Shown piece after piece: positions 1-12,008 of a DNA stretch of 64,000 nucleotides (position 1 is its first letter; each line of letters opens with the position of its first letter). Source of the DNA: Ramlibacter terrae. GTDB lineage: Bacteria; Pseudomonadota; Gammaproteobacteria; Burkholderiales; Burkholderiaceae_C. The notes beneath the pieces were generated by a model. It was given only the letters and a program-made list of their open reading frames with translations. It was not told where the DNA came from and ran no database searches. Location: the NCBI GenBank assembly GCA_013127575.1, contig CP053418.1, positions 868,001 to 932,000 of the forward strand, given 5' to 3'. Position numbers and translations under genes: made by a program.

Positions 1-1
1 C

Positions 2-440
2 TACGAAATCTCCGCCTATGCCAAGCCGGGGCATCGCTGCTGGCACAACCACAACTATTGGCAGTTCGGCGACTACACGGGCATCGGCGCGGGCGCCCAC
101 AGCAAGCTCAGTTTTCCGCACCGCGTGGTGCGGCAGGTGCGCTTTCGCGACCCGAAGCTGTACATGGAGAACGCGCTGGCCGGCCACGCCATCGCGCAGG
201 ACGAGGAAGTGGCGCGCAACGAACTCGCCTTCGAGTTCATGCTGAATGCGCTGCGCCTGCGCGAAGGCTTCGCGCTGCAGGACTTCGTCGACCGCACCGG
301 GCTGCCGCTGAGCGCGATCGAGAAGCCGCTGCGCGAGGCGCAGGCCAAGGGCTGGTCGAGCGCGACTGGCGCGCGTGAAGCCGACCGAGCGCGGCTTCGA
401 CTTCCTGTCGGACCTGCAGGAGCTGTTCCTCGGCGACTAG
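2..440 (+). CDS. hemW: HemW-like radical SAM protein, C-terminal part
   Basis: This is the end of a coproporphyrinogen-oxidase-like radical SAM protein (HemW family, a heme chaperone-like protein). The reading frame enters from the left edge with YEISAYA, then HNHNYWQFGDYTGIGAGAHS, a block typical of HemW, followed by the helical C-terminal domain (NELAFEFMLNALRLREGF). The radical SAM cysteines lie outside the window. Two one-base losses near 355 and 385 shift the frame; joining the frames gives a natural end of LQELFLGD and stop at 438-440. The first loss is at GGCCTGG read as GGCTGG. Family assignment is firm; the upstream part cannot be judged. Confidence 0.88.
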
Positions 441-452
441 AATGGCCCCGCG

Positions 453-540
453 GGAAGCGTGGCAGAGTGGTCGATTGCACCGGTCTTGAAAACCGGCGAC
501 GGGCAACCGTCCGTGAGTTCGAATCTCACCGCTTCCGCCA
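453..540 (+). tRNA. tRNA-Ser (anticodon TGA)
   Basis: The acceptor stem GGAAGCG (453-459) pairs with CGCTTCC (530-536), followed by discriminator G and an encoded CCA. The anticodon stem CCGGT/ACCGG closes the loop CTTGAAA with anticodon TGA at 487-489. A long variable arm, usual for serine tRNAs, and the T-loop GTTCGAATC are present. It lies 12 bases after hemW. Confidence 0.97.
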
Positions 541-592
541 ACCGATGAATCCTGCGGGGGCGGCATGCCCCTCACCACCTCTGGAGATCCGA

Positions 593-859
593 ATGTCCGT
601 CGAAGCTGTCCAGGCCTTCCGTTCCTTGGTTGCGGGCGATCCCGCGTTGCAGAAGACGTGCGCGGCTGCCATCGCCGCCCGCGATCCGCAGCGGGTGGTG
701 GACGCGGCCGCCGCGCGCGGCCTGGTGTTCACCGCCGCCGAACTCCAGGCCGTGCTGGCCGATGGCGAACTGTCGGACATGGAGCTCGAGATGGTGGCGG
801 GCGGCGGCTCGGTCGCGGCGACCGGCGACGAGCCGACCAGCGTCAAGCGCGAAGGCTGA
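593..859 (+). CDS. Nif11-type leader peptide (possible RiPP precursor)
   Basis: This 88-residue protein looks like the Nif11/NHLP leader family of ribosomally made, modified peptides. It has an N-terminal helical region (VQAFRSLVAGDPALQ), then RGLVFTAAELQAVL and the hallmark LSDMELEMVAGGG, a double-glycine processing site near residues 70-72. About 17 residues follow the Gly pair (SVAATGDEPTSVKREG); they contain Ser and Thr but no Cys. The ATG at 593 is chosen because GGAG lies 7-10 bases upstream and the family match begins here; the frame is open further upstream through the tRNA. No modifying enzyme, peptidase or exporter lies within the window. It could instead be a stand-alone Nif11-like protein with no mature peptide. 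Confidence 0.75.
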   Translation: MSVEAVQAFRSLVAGDPALQKTCAAAIAARDPQRVVDAAAARGLVFTAAELQAVLADGELSDMELEMVAGGGSVAATGDEPTSVKREG

Positions 860-926
860 CCGGCGCGGGTGCCACTTCGCCCGCATGGGCGTTGCCACTC
901 CGCGGCCGACGGCCTATTCTTCCCCC

Positions 927-1298
927 ATGCGCTTCTGGAAGTCTGCTCCCCTGCCCGAGGTCGACAAGCCCGCTTTCGACCCTAGCTCCACCACGCACTT
1001 CCTCGGGCGAAGATGAAGCGTGCGCCGGTGTGGTTCTGCTCGCTGCTGGCGGGCAACCACCGCGAGCAGCGGCGGTTCCGCGACGAACTGGCTTCCATGC
1101 GCGGCGCCGGCCGCTGCTGATGAAGCAGCGCAATGGCGGCAAATGGACGCCCGAGGACAAGGACCAGTTGAAGCGCATGGTGCGCTCGGCGTCCTCCGTC
1201 AGCCCCTACCTGTTCATCTGGGCCGTGCCCGGCTCGATGGTGCTGCTGCCTTTCCCGGCGTGGTTCTGGACAGCCGCCGCAAGCGCATCAAGGGCTGA
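927..1298 (+). CDS. Small conserved membrane-associated protein, frameshifted
   Basis: Function is unknown. The best-supported part runs from MKQRNGGKWTPEDKDQLKR to SPYLFIWAVPGSMVLLPF, then LDSRRKRIKG and stop at 1296-1298. It is a basic helix followed by one hydrophobic segment and an Arg/Lys-rich tail. A preceding stretch (NHREQRRFRDELASMRGAG) reads in another frame and probably belongs to the same protein. Three small indels are needed; the last restores TTCCTGG from TTCTGG. The start is uncertain: ATG at 927 or 1013, neither with a clear ribosome binding site. I recall similar small proteins in Burkholderiales but cannot name the family. Confidence 0.5.
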
Positions 1299-1301
1299 GC
1301 G

Positions 1302-1647
1302 CTAGGCGCGCCGCGCGCCCCACAGTTCCACCGGCGAGCGCCGGATGAACGACGGGTCGCCGTCCCCGCTGCCGGCCGGGTGCGAAAAGATCATGTCGCA
1401 GCCGAACATCTCGTCGGCGCCGCCGAGCAGGTGCTCGCGGTAGCCGAGATCGCGCACGTGCTCGGAGAAGAAGGCCACCGGCGGTAGCCATCGAGCTCGC
1501 CCTGCGCGAACAGCACGCCTTCGTGCACCAGGCCGACCTGCAGGCCGAGCCGGTTGGTGCTGGGAATGTGCCGGGCCATGGCGAACGCACGCGCGACGCT
1601 GTCGAAGCCGGCCGGGGGTCTTGCAACAGGTTCATGGCGGCCAACAT
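1302..1647 (-). CDS. Hypothetical protein, frameshifted
   Basis: Product not recognised. Joining three frames gives one protein of about 114 residues. It begins MLAAMNLLQDPRPA, passes through MARHIPSTNRLGLQVGLVHE and GVLFAQGELDGY, continues with FFSEHVRDLGYREHLLGGAD and ends FIRRSPVELWGARRA. Composition is normal for a soluble protein, with no signal or membrane segment. It is convergent with the small gene to its left. Frame changes fall near 1600 and 1485. Either ATG (1647 or 1635) could start it. Confidence 0.45.
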
Positions 1648-1724
1648 AACGGTCGCGCTAGAACCTTCGTGTAGGACAGGGCCGCGTGGGCTTTACAAAG
1701 GGTGACTACCCGTGTGCGCGACGG

Positions 1725-2367
<643 letters not shown>

Positions 2368-2371
<4 letters not shown>

Positions 2372-3043
2372 GAGCGGAACAGGCGGGAGTACTGGGTTTC
2401 ATGCCGGGCCGAGAGGATGGCCAGCATGGGGGTGAAGGATTGGCGGCTGTCGTCGTCCTGCGCGAGCGCATGGTCGACGGCCGCCGGGATCTGCGCCGCG
2501 AGGCGGCCGAGGATGCGCTGCCCGGACGATTGCCCGAGCGGCACGGCCTTGATCGCCGACTGCATCATGTTCTCGGCCCAGCCGAAGGCATAGGCCAGCA
2601 GCACCTGGCGAACCGAAGCCGTGCCCTGCGCCGACGCCGACGCGAAGGCCACGGGGTAGGTCGGCGTCTCGGCCTGCCGCTCGGCCGGCTGCAACGAACG
2701 CGCCCACTCCATCAGCGAGCGGCCCATCTGCTCGGTCTGCTGGCGCAGCTCGCTGGTTTCGCGCGTGCTGCGCACCCGGCGTCGAGCCGCGCGAGCGCCG
2801 CGTGGTCTTGGGTGCGCCACGCCGTCACGGCCTGCGCGAGGACCGCCAGGTCGGACCGCGCCAGCGCCGGTGCAACTGGTCGACCAGCCAGTCGCCGGCG
2901 GTGGCTTCGTCGCGCACCAGGCCCGCGTCGACGGCGGCCTCCAGCCCTTCGGAATAGGAGAAGCCGCCGACCGGCAGCGCGGGCGAGGCCAACCAGATCA
3001 GCTGCAGCAGCGCCGCGTCAGTGGTGGTGGTGTTCGTGTCCAT
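2368..3043 (-). CDS. ureF: Urease accessory protein UreF
   Basis: UreF is a helical scaffold that binds UreD and UreG in the urease activation complex. The N-terminus has [20 protein letters not shown], the classic UreF start, and the C-terminus has [20 protein letters not shown] and [10 protein letters not shown]. Two indels (about 2860 and 2780) shift the frame in the middle. The gene overlaps ureE by 26 bases at its start and ureG by 4 bases at its end, suggesting translational coupling. Confidence 0.93.
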
Positions 3044-3531
3044 GGCCGCCGTGGTCGTGCCCCGCATGCGCGCCGTGCGGGCCGTAGGCGCCGCCTTCCG
3101 GCTCGAACGCCTCGTTCGCCTCGCGCACCTCCGGTGCATCGCGCGCAGCATGTCGGCGAGCACGTGGTCGGGCTCGATCTTGAGGTGGTCGGGCTTGAGC
3201 TCGATCGGCACGTGCCGGTTGCCCGGTGGTACGCGGCGCGCGTGAGGTCGAACGCGCTGCCATGCTCGGCGCATTGCGTGATCACCAGCACCGGCTGCGG
3301 CGCCGCGATCACGCGGACCATCGAGCCGTCTTCGGCCACCAGTACGTCGCCGCCGCGCACGACGGTGCCGCGCGGCAGGAACACGCCGAGATGGCGGCCC
3401 CGCGAATCGGTGGCGTCGAAGCGGCTCTTCTGGCGCACGTCCCAGTCGAGTTCGATAGTGGCGGCGCGCTTCAACAGCACGGACGGACGCGAGGCCTGGC
3501 CCCGCGCAAGGATCTTTCCGACTTGCAGCAT
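3018..3531 (-). CDS. ureE: Urease nickel chaperone UreE with His-rich tail
   Basis: UreE is a nickel metallochaperone. It starts [12 protein letters not shown], has the N-terminal peptide-binding domain ([16 protein letters not shown]) and the metal-binding domain with VLVITQC and GNRHVPIEL. It ends in a His-rich tail ([16 protein letters not shown]) able to bind several nickel ions. Frame breaks near 3230 and 3135 both restore CACCTGG from CACCGG. The ureF start lies inside its last codons. Confidence 0.94.
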
Positions 3532-3541
3532 CCGGGCGATC

Positions 3542-5258
<1,717 letters not shown>

Positions 5259-5259
<1 letters not shown>

Positions 5260-5565
5260 CAGACGGCTCCCCTGGACCAGGCCGCGGAAGCCGAACACCT
5301 GGCGCTCCCCTGCGTAGTCGACCAGTTCCACCGTGCGTTGCTGGCCGGGCTCGAAGCGGACCGCCGTGCCCGAAGCGATGTTCAGCCGCATGCCGCGCGC
5401 CGCGTTGCGATCGAATTGCAACGCGCCGTTGGTCTCGGCGAAGTGGTAGTGCGAGCCGACCTGGATCGGCCGGTCGGCCGTGTTCTGCACCACCACCACG
5501 GCGGTGCGGCGGCCGGGGTTGAGGACGTGGTCGCCGTCGTCCGTGAGAAGTTCACCGGGGGTCAT
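5259..5565 (-). CDS. ureB: Urease beta subunit UreB
   Basis: UreB is the small structural beta subunit packing against UreC. It starts [19 protein letters not shown] and has the typical [13 protein letters not shown] and [12 protein letters not shown]. As written, the frame runs through the ureC start without a stop. Removing one G from CCAGGGG near 5272 gives LVQGAV and a TGA that overlaps the ureC ATG as TGATG, which is the normal arrangement. I therefore treat the apparent fusion as an error at a CCAGG site. Confidence 0.92.
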
Positions 5566-5574
5566 CGCGCGTCC

Positions 5575-6161
5575 TCAGGCCGGGCGGGCCAGCAGCGCCA
5601 CGCCCAGCAGCGCGACCGCGGCTCCCGAGACGCGGGGCAGCCAGCGGTGGCGTTCCGGGACCAGCCGACCGATCGCGATGCCGGCGATGTGCAGTGCGGC
5701 CGATGCCAGCAGCATGCCCGCGAGCGCCAGCCACTGCTGGCCGCCGGCCAGCTCGGTGCCGTGCGCGGCGCCGTGGAAGAAGGCAAAGGCGCTGACCAGC
5801 ACGACAGCGGAAATCCGCAGGGTGTGCAAGCTCCGCTTGCGCACCATCACCAGCAACCCCAACACCAGCAGCGAAGCCGCGATCATCGGTTCGACCGCCG
5901 GCACGTGGAACCCCGCGAACCCAGCCAGCGCACCAGCGGCCAGCACGCCGACGAAGCCGGCGGGCGCCAGCCACGCCGGCCGCACGGCGAGCGCGCTCCA
6001 CATGCCCACGGCCAGCATGGCCGCCGGTGGTCGAGCCCGGTGAACGGGTGCGACCAGCCGGCCAGGAAGCCGGCATGCGCGTGCCCGGCGTCGCCGGTGT
6101 GCGCCGAGGCGGCGGTGGAAAGGGCGGCAGCGGCCGCGAGCAGGAGGATGCGCATGGTCAT
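5575..6161 (-). CDS. ureJ: HupE/UreJ family membrane protein
   Basis: HupE/UreJ proteins are small inner-membrane proteins found in urease and hydrogenase operons, probably metal (nickel) permeases. A signal-like first helix (MRILLLAAAAALSTAASAH) precedes the conserved HAGFLAGWSHPFTGLDH block, then about six hydrophobic segments follow, including FAFFHGAAHGTEL. A frame break near 6025 restores CACCTGG from CACCGG. The gene lies between ureA and ureB, a common place for it in beta-proteobacteria. Confidence 0.88.
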
Positions 6162-6174
6162 TCGTGGACGTGGT

Positions 6175-6476
6175 TCAGACGATCGGCTGGTGCACCGTGA
6201 CGAGCTTGGTGCCGTCGGGGAAGGTCGCTTCGACACGGATCTCGGGGATCATGTCGGCCACGCCTTCCATGACGTCTTCGCGGGTGAGGATGGAACGGCC
6301 TTCGCTCATGAGCTGGGCGACGGTGCGGCCGTCGCGCGCGCCCTCCATCACCGCGGCGGAGATCAGGGCCAGCGCCTCGGGGTAATTGAGCTTCAGGCCG
6401 CGGGCCTTGCGCCTTTCGGCCAGCAGGGCGGCCGTGAACAGCAGCAGCTTGTCTTTTTCGCGGGGGTGAGTTCCAT
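6175..6476 (-). CDS. ureA: Urease gamma subunit UreA
   Basis: UreA is the gamma structural subunit of about 100 residues. It starts MELTP and continues [20 protein letters not shown], then [36 protein letters not shown] and ends [10 protein letters not shown]. One base is missing in a run of C near 6460, after the fifth codon. It is the first gene of the ureAJBCEFG run, so the operon promoter should lie in 6477-6680 next to the palindromic repeat. Confidence 0.95.
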
Positions 6477-6511
6477 GGTCCGGGGCCTCGTTGCAAGTCC
6501 CGGGCCAAATG

Positions 6512-6645
6512 CGGGAGCGGACTGCCGGAACGCAGAGGGCGCAAAGAGTACGCAGAGGACGCAGAAGGAGACAAATATCCCGGAAGTCCTTCTGCGACTG
6601 CTGCGCATCCTCTGCGCCCTCTGCGTTCCGGCAGTCCGCTCCCGC
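6512..6645. repeat. CGCAGAGG-type long palindromic repeat, copy 1
   Basis: The left arm GGAGCGGACTGCCGGAACGC and following AGAGGGCGC pair with the right arm GCGCCCTCTGCG followed by TTCCGGCAGTCCGCTCC, giving an outer stem of roughly 30 bp. The interior is full of imperfect CGCAGA/TCTGCG units. It fills the divergent region between ureA and the sensor kinase gene, so either transcript would carry it as a leader hairpin. Confidence 0.85.
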
Positions 6646-6680
6646 TCCGCTCCCCGGCACGGAACCTGCACCTAGCGTGC

Positions 6681-9600
6681 GTGAGCACCGTCATCCCCAT
6701 CGTCCCCCTGCAGGAACACGATGCGCCCCAGCGCGTCGTGAAGGTGCGGCGCGACTACAACAGCTGGGTGGGCAGCGAGACGATGGAAGACTACGCGTTG
6801 CGCTACACGCCGCAGCGCTTCCGCAAGTGGTCGTCCTTCCGCGTCGCCAACACGGCGTTCGGCGCGGCCTCGTTCCTGATCCCGGAGGCGGTCGGCGCCA
6901 CGCTGCTCGTGCAGTACGGCTTCCTGAACGCCTTCTGGGCGATCCTGGTCACCGGCCTGATCATCTTCCTGGCCGGCCTGCCGATCAGCATCTACGCCGC
7001 CCGCTACGGCGTCGACATGGACCTGCTGACGCGCGGCGCCGGCTTCGGCTACATCGGCTCCACGCTCACCTCGCTGATCTACGCGAGCTTCACCTTCATC
7101 TTCTTCGCGCTCGAAGCGGCGGTGATGGCCTATGCGCTGGACCTCGCGCTGGGCATTCCGCCGAGCTGGGGTTACCTGGTTTGCGCGCTGGTCGTGATTC
7201 CGCTGGTCACGCACGGCGTCTCGACAATCAGCAAGCTGCAGGCGTGGACGCAGCCGCTCTGGCTGGTGATGCTCGTGGTGCCTTTCGTGTACGTGATCGT
7301 GCGCGATCCTGGTGCGTTTGCCGGAATCACGCACTACGCCGGTGAAAAGGCGGCTGCAGCGGGCTTCGAGCTGCACCTGTTTGGTGCTGCACTCACGGTC
7401 GGCATCGCTTTGATCACGCAGATGGGCGAGCAGGCCGACTACCTGCGCTTCATGCCGGCGCGCACGGCCACCAACCGCCGCTCCGGTGGCTGGGCGTGCT
7501 GGCCGGCGGACCGGGCTGGGTCGTGCTGGGCGTGCTCAAGATGCTGGGCGGCGCCTTGCTCGCCTACGGCCATCCGCCACATGGTGCCGATCGACCGCGC
7601 GGTCGACCCGAACCAGATGTACCTGGCGGCCTACGAATACGTGTTCCCGCGCTACGGGTGGGCGGTGGCCGCGACGGCGGTGTTCGTCGTGATCTCGCAG
7701 TTGAAGATCAACGTGACCAATGCCTATGCCGGCTCGCTGGCGTGGTCCAACTTCTTCTCGCGCATCACGCACAGCCACCCCGGCCGCGTGGTGTGGGTGG
7801 TCTTCAACACGCTGATCGCCTTCATGCTGATGGAGATGAACGTCTTCCAGGCGCTGGGCGACGTGCTGGGGCTGTACTCCAACATCGCGATCGCGTGGAT
7901 CATGGCCGTGGTGGCCGACCTCGTCGTCAACAAGCCGCTCGGCTGGTCGCCGAAAGGCATCGAGTTCAAGCGCGCGTACCTGTACGACATCAACCCCGTC
8001 GGCGTCGGCGCCATGGCGCTGGCTTCGGTGCTGTCGATCGTCGCCTACCTCGGCTTCTTCGGCACGATGGCGCAGGCGTTCTCGGCCGTCATCGCGATGG
8101 GCGTGGCGTTCGTGACGGCGCCGCTGATCGCGTGGGCCACCGGTGGCCGCTACTACATCGCGCGCGGCGACGGCCGTCCCGCCGGCGGACTCACGCTGCA
8201 GCGCTGCGTGATCTGCGAGCGCGAGTACGAAGGCCCCGACATGGCGCATTGCCCCGCCTACCGGGGGCCGATCTGCTCGCTGTGCTGCACGCTCGACGCG
8301 CGCTGCGGCGACCTCTGCAAGCCGCACGCGAGCCTGGCCGCGCAGTGGTCGGGCGCCATGCGCTGGCTGCTGCCGCGACGCGCCTGGCCTTACCTCGACA
8401 CCGGCCTCGGCCACTTCCTGCTCCTGATGCTGGTCGTGGCGCCGTTGCTGGCTGCGCTGTTCGGGCTGCTGTACCACCGGGAGATGCAGGCCGCCGAACC
8501 CGGCTGGCCGGGCGCCGCCGCGCTGCGCGCCACCTTCATCAAGGCGTATCTCGCGCTGCTGCTGGTCGCCGGCATCGTGTCGTGGTGGCTGGTGCTCGCG
8601 CACAAGAGCCGGCAGGTGGCGCAGGAGGAATCGAACCGCCAGACGCACCTGCTGATGCGCGAGATCGAATCGCACCGCCAGACCGACGAGGCGCTGCAGC
8701 AGGCCAAGCAGGTGGCGGAGCAGGCCAACCAGGCCAAGAGCCGCTACATCAGCGCCATCAGCCACGAGCTGCGCACGCCGCTGAACAGCATCCGGGCTAC
8801 GCGCAGCTGATGGGGAAGACGCCGCGATTCCGCCCAAGCGCAAGCACGCCGTCGAAGTCATCCGCCGCGGCGGCGAACACCTGCTGTCGCTGATCGAAGG
8901 CACGCTGGACATCGCGCGCATCGAGTCCGGCAAGCTCACGCTGAACGTCAAGCCGATGCCGTTCGCGGACCTCGTGCACGAGGTGGCGGGCCTGTTCGAA
9001 TTGCAGGCGGCCGCCAAGGGCCTGTCGTTCCGCTTCGACACGCAAGGCGTCGTGCCGGAAGTGGTGCGCGCCGACGAGAAGCGGGTCCGCCAGATCCTCA
9101 TCAACCTGCTGGGCAACGGCATCAAGTTCACGGCGCGCGGCCGGTGGTCTTTCGCGTCAGCTACAAGCGCGAGATGGCGCTGTTCGAGGTGGAGGACACC
9201 GGCCCGGGCCTGACCGCCGACGAACTGGCGCAGATCTTCGAACCGTTCGCGCGCGGCAACAGTGCCGCCCACTCGGCGCCGGGCGCGGGCCTCGGCCTGA
9301 CCATGGCCAAGATGCTGACCGACCTGATGGGCGGCGAGCTGACGGCGACCAGCACGCCGGGCGTCGGCTCGGTGTTCCGCGTGCGGCTGTTCCTGCCCGA
9401 AGTGCATGCCGGCGTGTTGCCGCAAGTGCGCGCCCCGCAGCTGCGGCGCGCCTACGAAGGCCCGCGCCGCAAGATCCTGGTGGTCGACAACGAGGAGGCC
9501 GACCGCGAGGTGCTGGTGCACCTGCTGGAGCCGCTCGGCTTCGAGCTGCGCACCGCCGCCAGCGGCCACGACGCGCTCGACCTGCTGGCGGCCGGCCTGC

Positions 9601-10098
9601 AGCCCGACGCGATCCTGATGGACCTGGCCATGCCCGGCATCGACGGCTGGGAGACCATCCGCCGGCTGCGCCCGCTCGCGCACGTGCAGGCGAAGGTGGC
9701 GATCGTCTCGGCCAACGCCTTCGACAAGTCGCTCGAGAACGACGTCGGCATCCGGCCCGAGGACTTCATCACCAAGCCCGTGCGGCACAGCGAACTGCTG
9801 GACTGGCTCGAGCGGCAGCTGGCACTGCGCTGGCTGCAGGAGCCGGGGTTGCGGCGCCCGCGCACGCGCCGCAGGCGCCGGCTCTGGCAGTGGCCTTCGG
9901 CCGACCTGCTGGCGCCGCTGCAACAGGCGGTGCAGCTCGGGTACTACCGCGGCATCCTGAACCAGCTCGACGCGATCGACGCGGCGCAGCCCGGTTGCGC
10001 GGGCTTCACCGCGGCGATGCGCGAGCTCGCGCGCAAGTTCCAGTTCGAGGCGATCGCGCGCGCGCTGGCCGGCGCGCAGCCGGCGACGGGGTGGCCTC

Positions 10099-10102
<4 letters not shown>
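6681..10102 (+). CDS. NCS1 permease-Cys-rich domain-histidine kinase-receiver fusion
   Basis: A roughly 1140-residue membrane sensor. Residues about 1-505 are an NCS1 (cytosine/purine/hydantoin) permease with some 12 membrane segments. Residues 508-555 carry ten cysteines, including CVIC and CSLCC, likely a metal-binding knot. Two more membrane helices and a coiled coil ([20 protein letters not shown]) lead to the HisKA box [15 protein letters not shown] (about 694), an ATPase domain ([17 protein letters not shown]) and a receiver from about 931 (ILVVDN, Asp in LMDLAMPG, Lys in ITKPV). The N-box reads [11 protein letters not shown], with Gly where Ala is usual. Starts with GTG. Frame breaks at 7496, 7570, 8794, 8817, 9143 and 10090 mostly restore CCTGG. 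It overlaps the next gene by GTGA. By position it probably senses a purine, hydantoin or urea; this is inference. Confidence 0.85.
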
Positions 10103-11045
<943 letters not shown>

Positions 11046-11061
11046 GGGCGGGAGCGGGAGC

Positions 11062-11194
11062 GGGAGCGGACTACCGGAACGCAGAGGGCGCAGAGGATTC
11101 GCAGAAGTCGCAGAAGGACTCCCACAAAGTGGATGTCCTTCTGCGATTCTGGTTGTCCTTTCTGCGCCCTCTGCGTTCCGGTAGTCCGCTCCCG
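11062..11194. repeat. CGCAGAGG-type long palindromic repeat, copy 2
   Basis: Same family as the copy at 6512. The arms are GGAGCGGACTACCGGAACGC and the complementary GCGTTCCGGTAGTCCGCTCC. Compared with copy 1, one base pair in the stem changed on both sides (G:C to A:T), so pairing is kept. It lies between the response regulator and the convergent hemerythrin gene and may act as a two-way terminator. Confidence 0.85.
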
Positions 11195-11196
11195 TA

Positions 11197-11796
11197 TTAA
11201 GCCCGGGCCCGGCGCGTGAACCGCGGCAGCATCCGGCGCCGCGTCAGCAGCTGCGCCCCCGCCAGCATCGCGCTGCCCACCGCCATCACCGTGCCCACGC
11301 TCATCGAGCGGGCGACGCTGCTCGCCACTTCGGGCGTGCGGCGCGCGGTCAGTTCCATGCGGCGCTTCGTCATCTGCGCGCCCAGTTCGGGGAGCTGGTC
11401 CGGGATCAGGCGCTCGGCCGCCGGCAGCAGCACGGTCTCTTCGTCGGCCACGTGGTGCATGACGTGCCGCATCAGCTCGAAGAAGGTGTCGTCGTAGGCC
11501 GGGTCGCCGACGGGCATGTGGCGCAGGCGGGAGATCAGGCCCCGCATCTCATCGTGCTCGGGGGCGCTCTTGCGCAGGTTCTCGTCGTCCATGACCACCC
11601 GCAGCGCCGGGTAGAACAGCTCCTCTTCCAGCTGCGCGTGGATCTCGATGGCCGGGCAGACGTTGTCGGCCAGCCCCTTCTTCAGGCGGGCCGGCGAGCC
11701 GATCTCGTACTGGTGGAACGCCGAAAGCACGTGCGTGTGGTCCAGCCGGATCATGTTGGTGATGCTCGGCGACAACTGGGACAGCAGGGACGTCAT
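11197..11796 (-). CDS. Hemerythrin HHE-domain protein
   Basis: A 199-residue protein with a hemerythrin-like four-helix bundle that usually binds a di-iron centre. Candidate ligands are in LDHTHVLSAFH, EIHAQLEEELFYPAL, EHDEMRGLI and HVMHHVADEETVLLP. A hydrophobic helix (VGTVMAVGSAMLAGAQLL) and a basic tail end the protein, so it may be membrane-tethered. The start MTSLLSQLSPSITNMI at 11796 is chosen because the family match begins there; the frame is open to 11925. Probable role in oxygen or nitrosative stress sensing; not tied to urea use. Confidence 0.85.
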   Translation of the reverse strand: MTSLLSQLSPSITNMIRLDHTHVLSAFHQYEIGSPARLKKGLADNVCPAIEIHAQLEEELFYPALRVVMDDENLRKSAPEHDEMRGLISRLRHMPVGDPAYDDTFFELMRHVMHHVADEETVLLPAAERLIPDQLPELGAQMTKRRMELTARRTPEVASSVARSMSVGTVMAVGSAMLAGAQLLTRRRMLPRFTRRARA

Positions 11797-11914
11797 GGTT
11801 TCCGGGTGTAGGGAGATGGACCGGTGTCGATTGAGCCTCTGCCGCGGCGGCCGGCGTGTCGGACAAGTCGGGCAGCCGTTGTAGTGCGGCGGCCGTCGCG
11901 GCCGTGTGGCCCAG

Positions 11915-11936
11915 CCGTACGCCATGTGCCGTATGG
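11915..11936. promoter_or_regulatory. 22-bp palindrome upstream of urtA
   Basis: The half-sites are CCGTACGCCA and TGCCGTATGG around a central TG, so 18 of 22 bases are symmetric. The centre lies about 83 bases before the urtA start. Size and symmetry fit a dimeric transcription factor site, possibly for the LuxR-type regulator encoded at 10099. The assignment to a protein is inference. Confidence 0.55.
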
Positions 11937-12008
11937 CCGGGCGGGGAGGGCGTCCCTAGAGTCGGACCTGTCCCTTCCCCCACGCCTCACTCATTGGAGA
12001 TCAGCACC

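Noticed and set aside
453-1650. Integrated mobile element at the tRNA-Ser gene
   Set aside because: No integrase and no second copy of the tRNA 3' end was found nearby; only small chromosomal-type genes follow.
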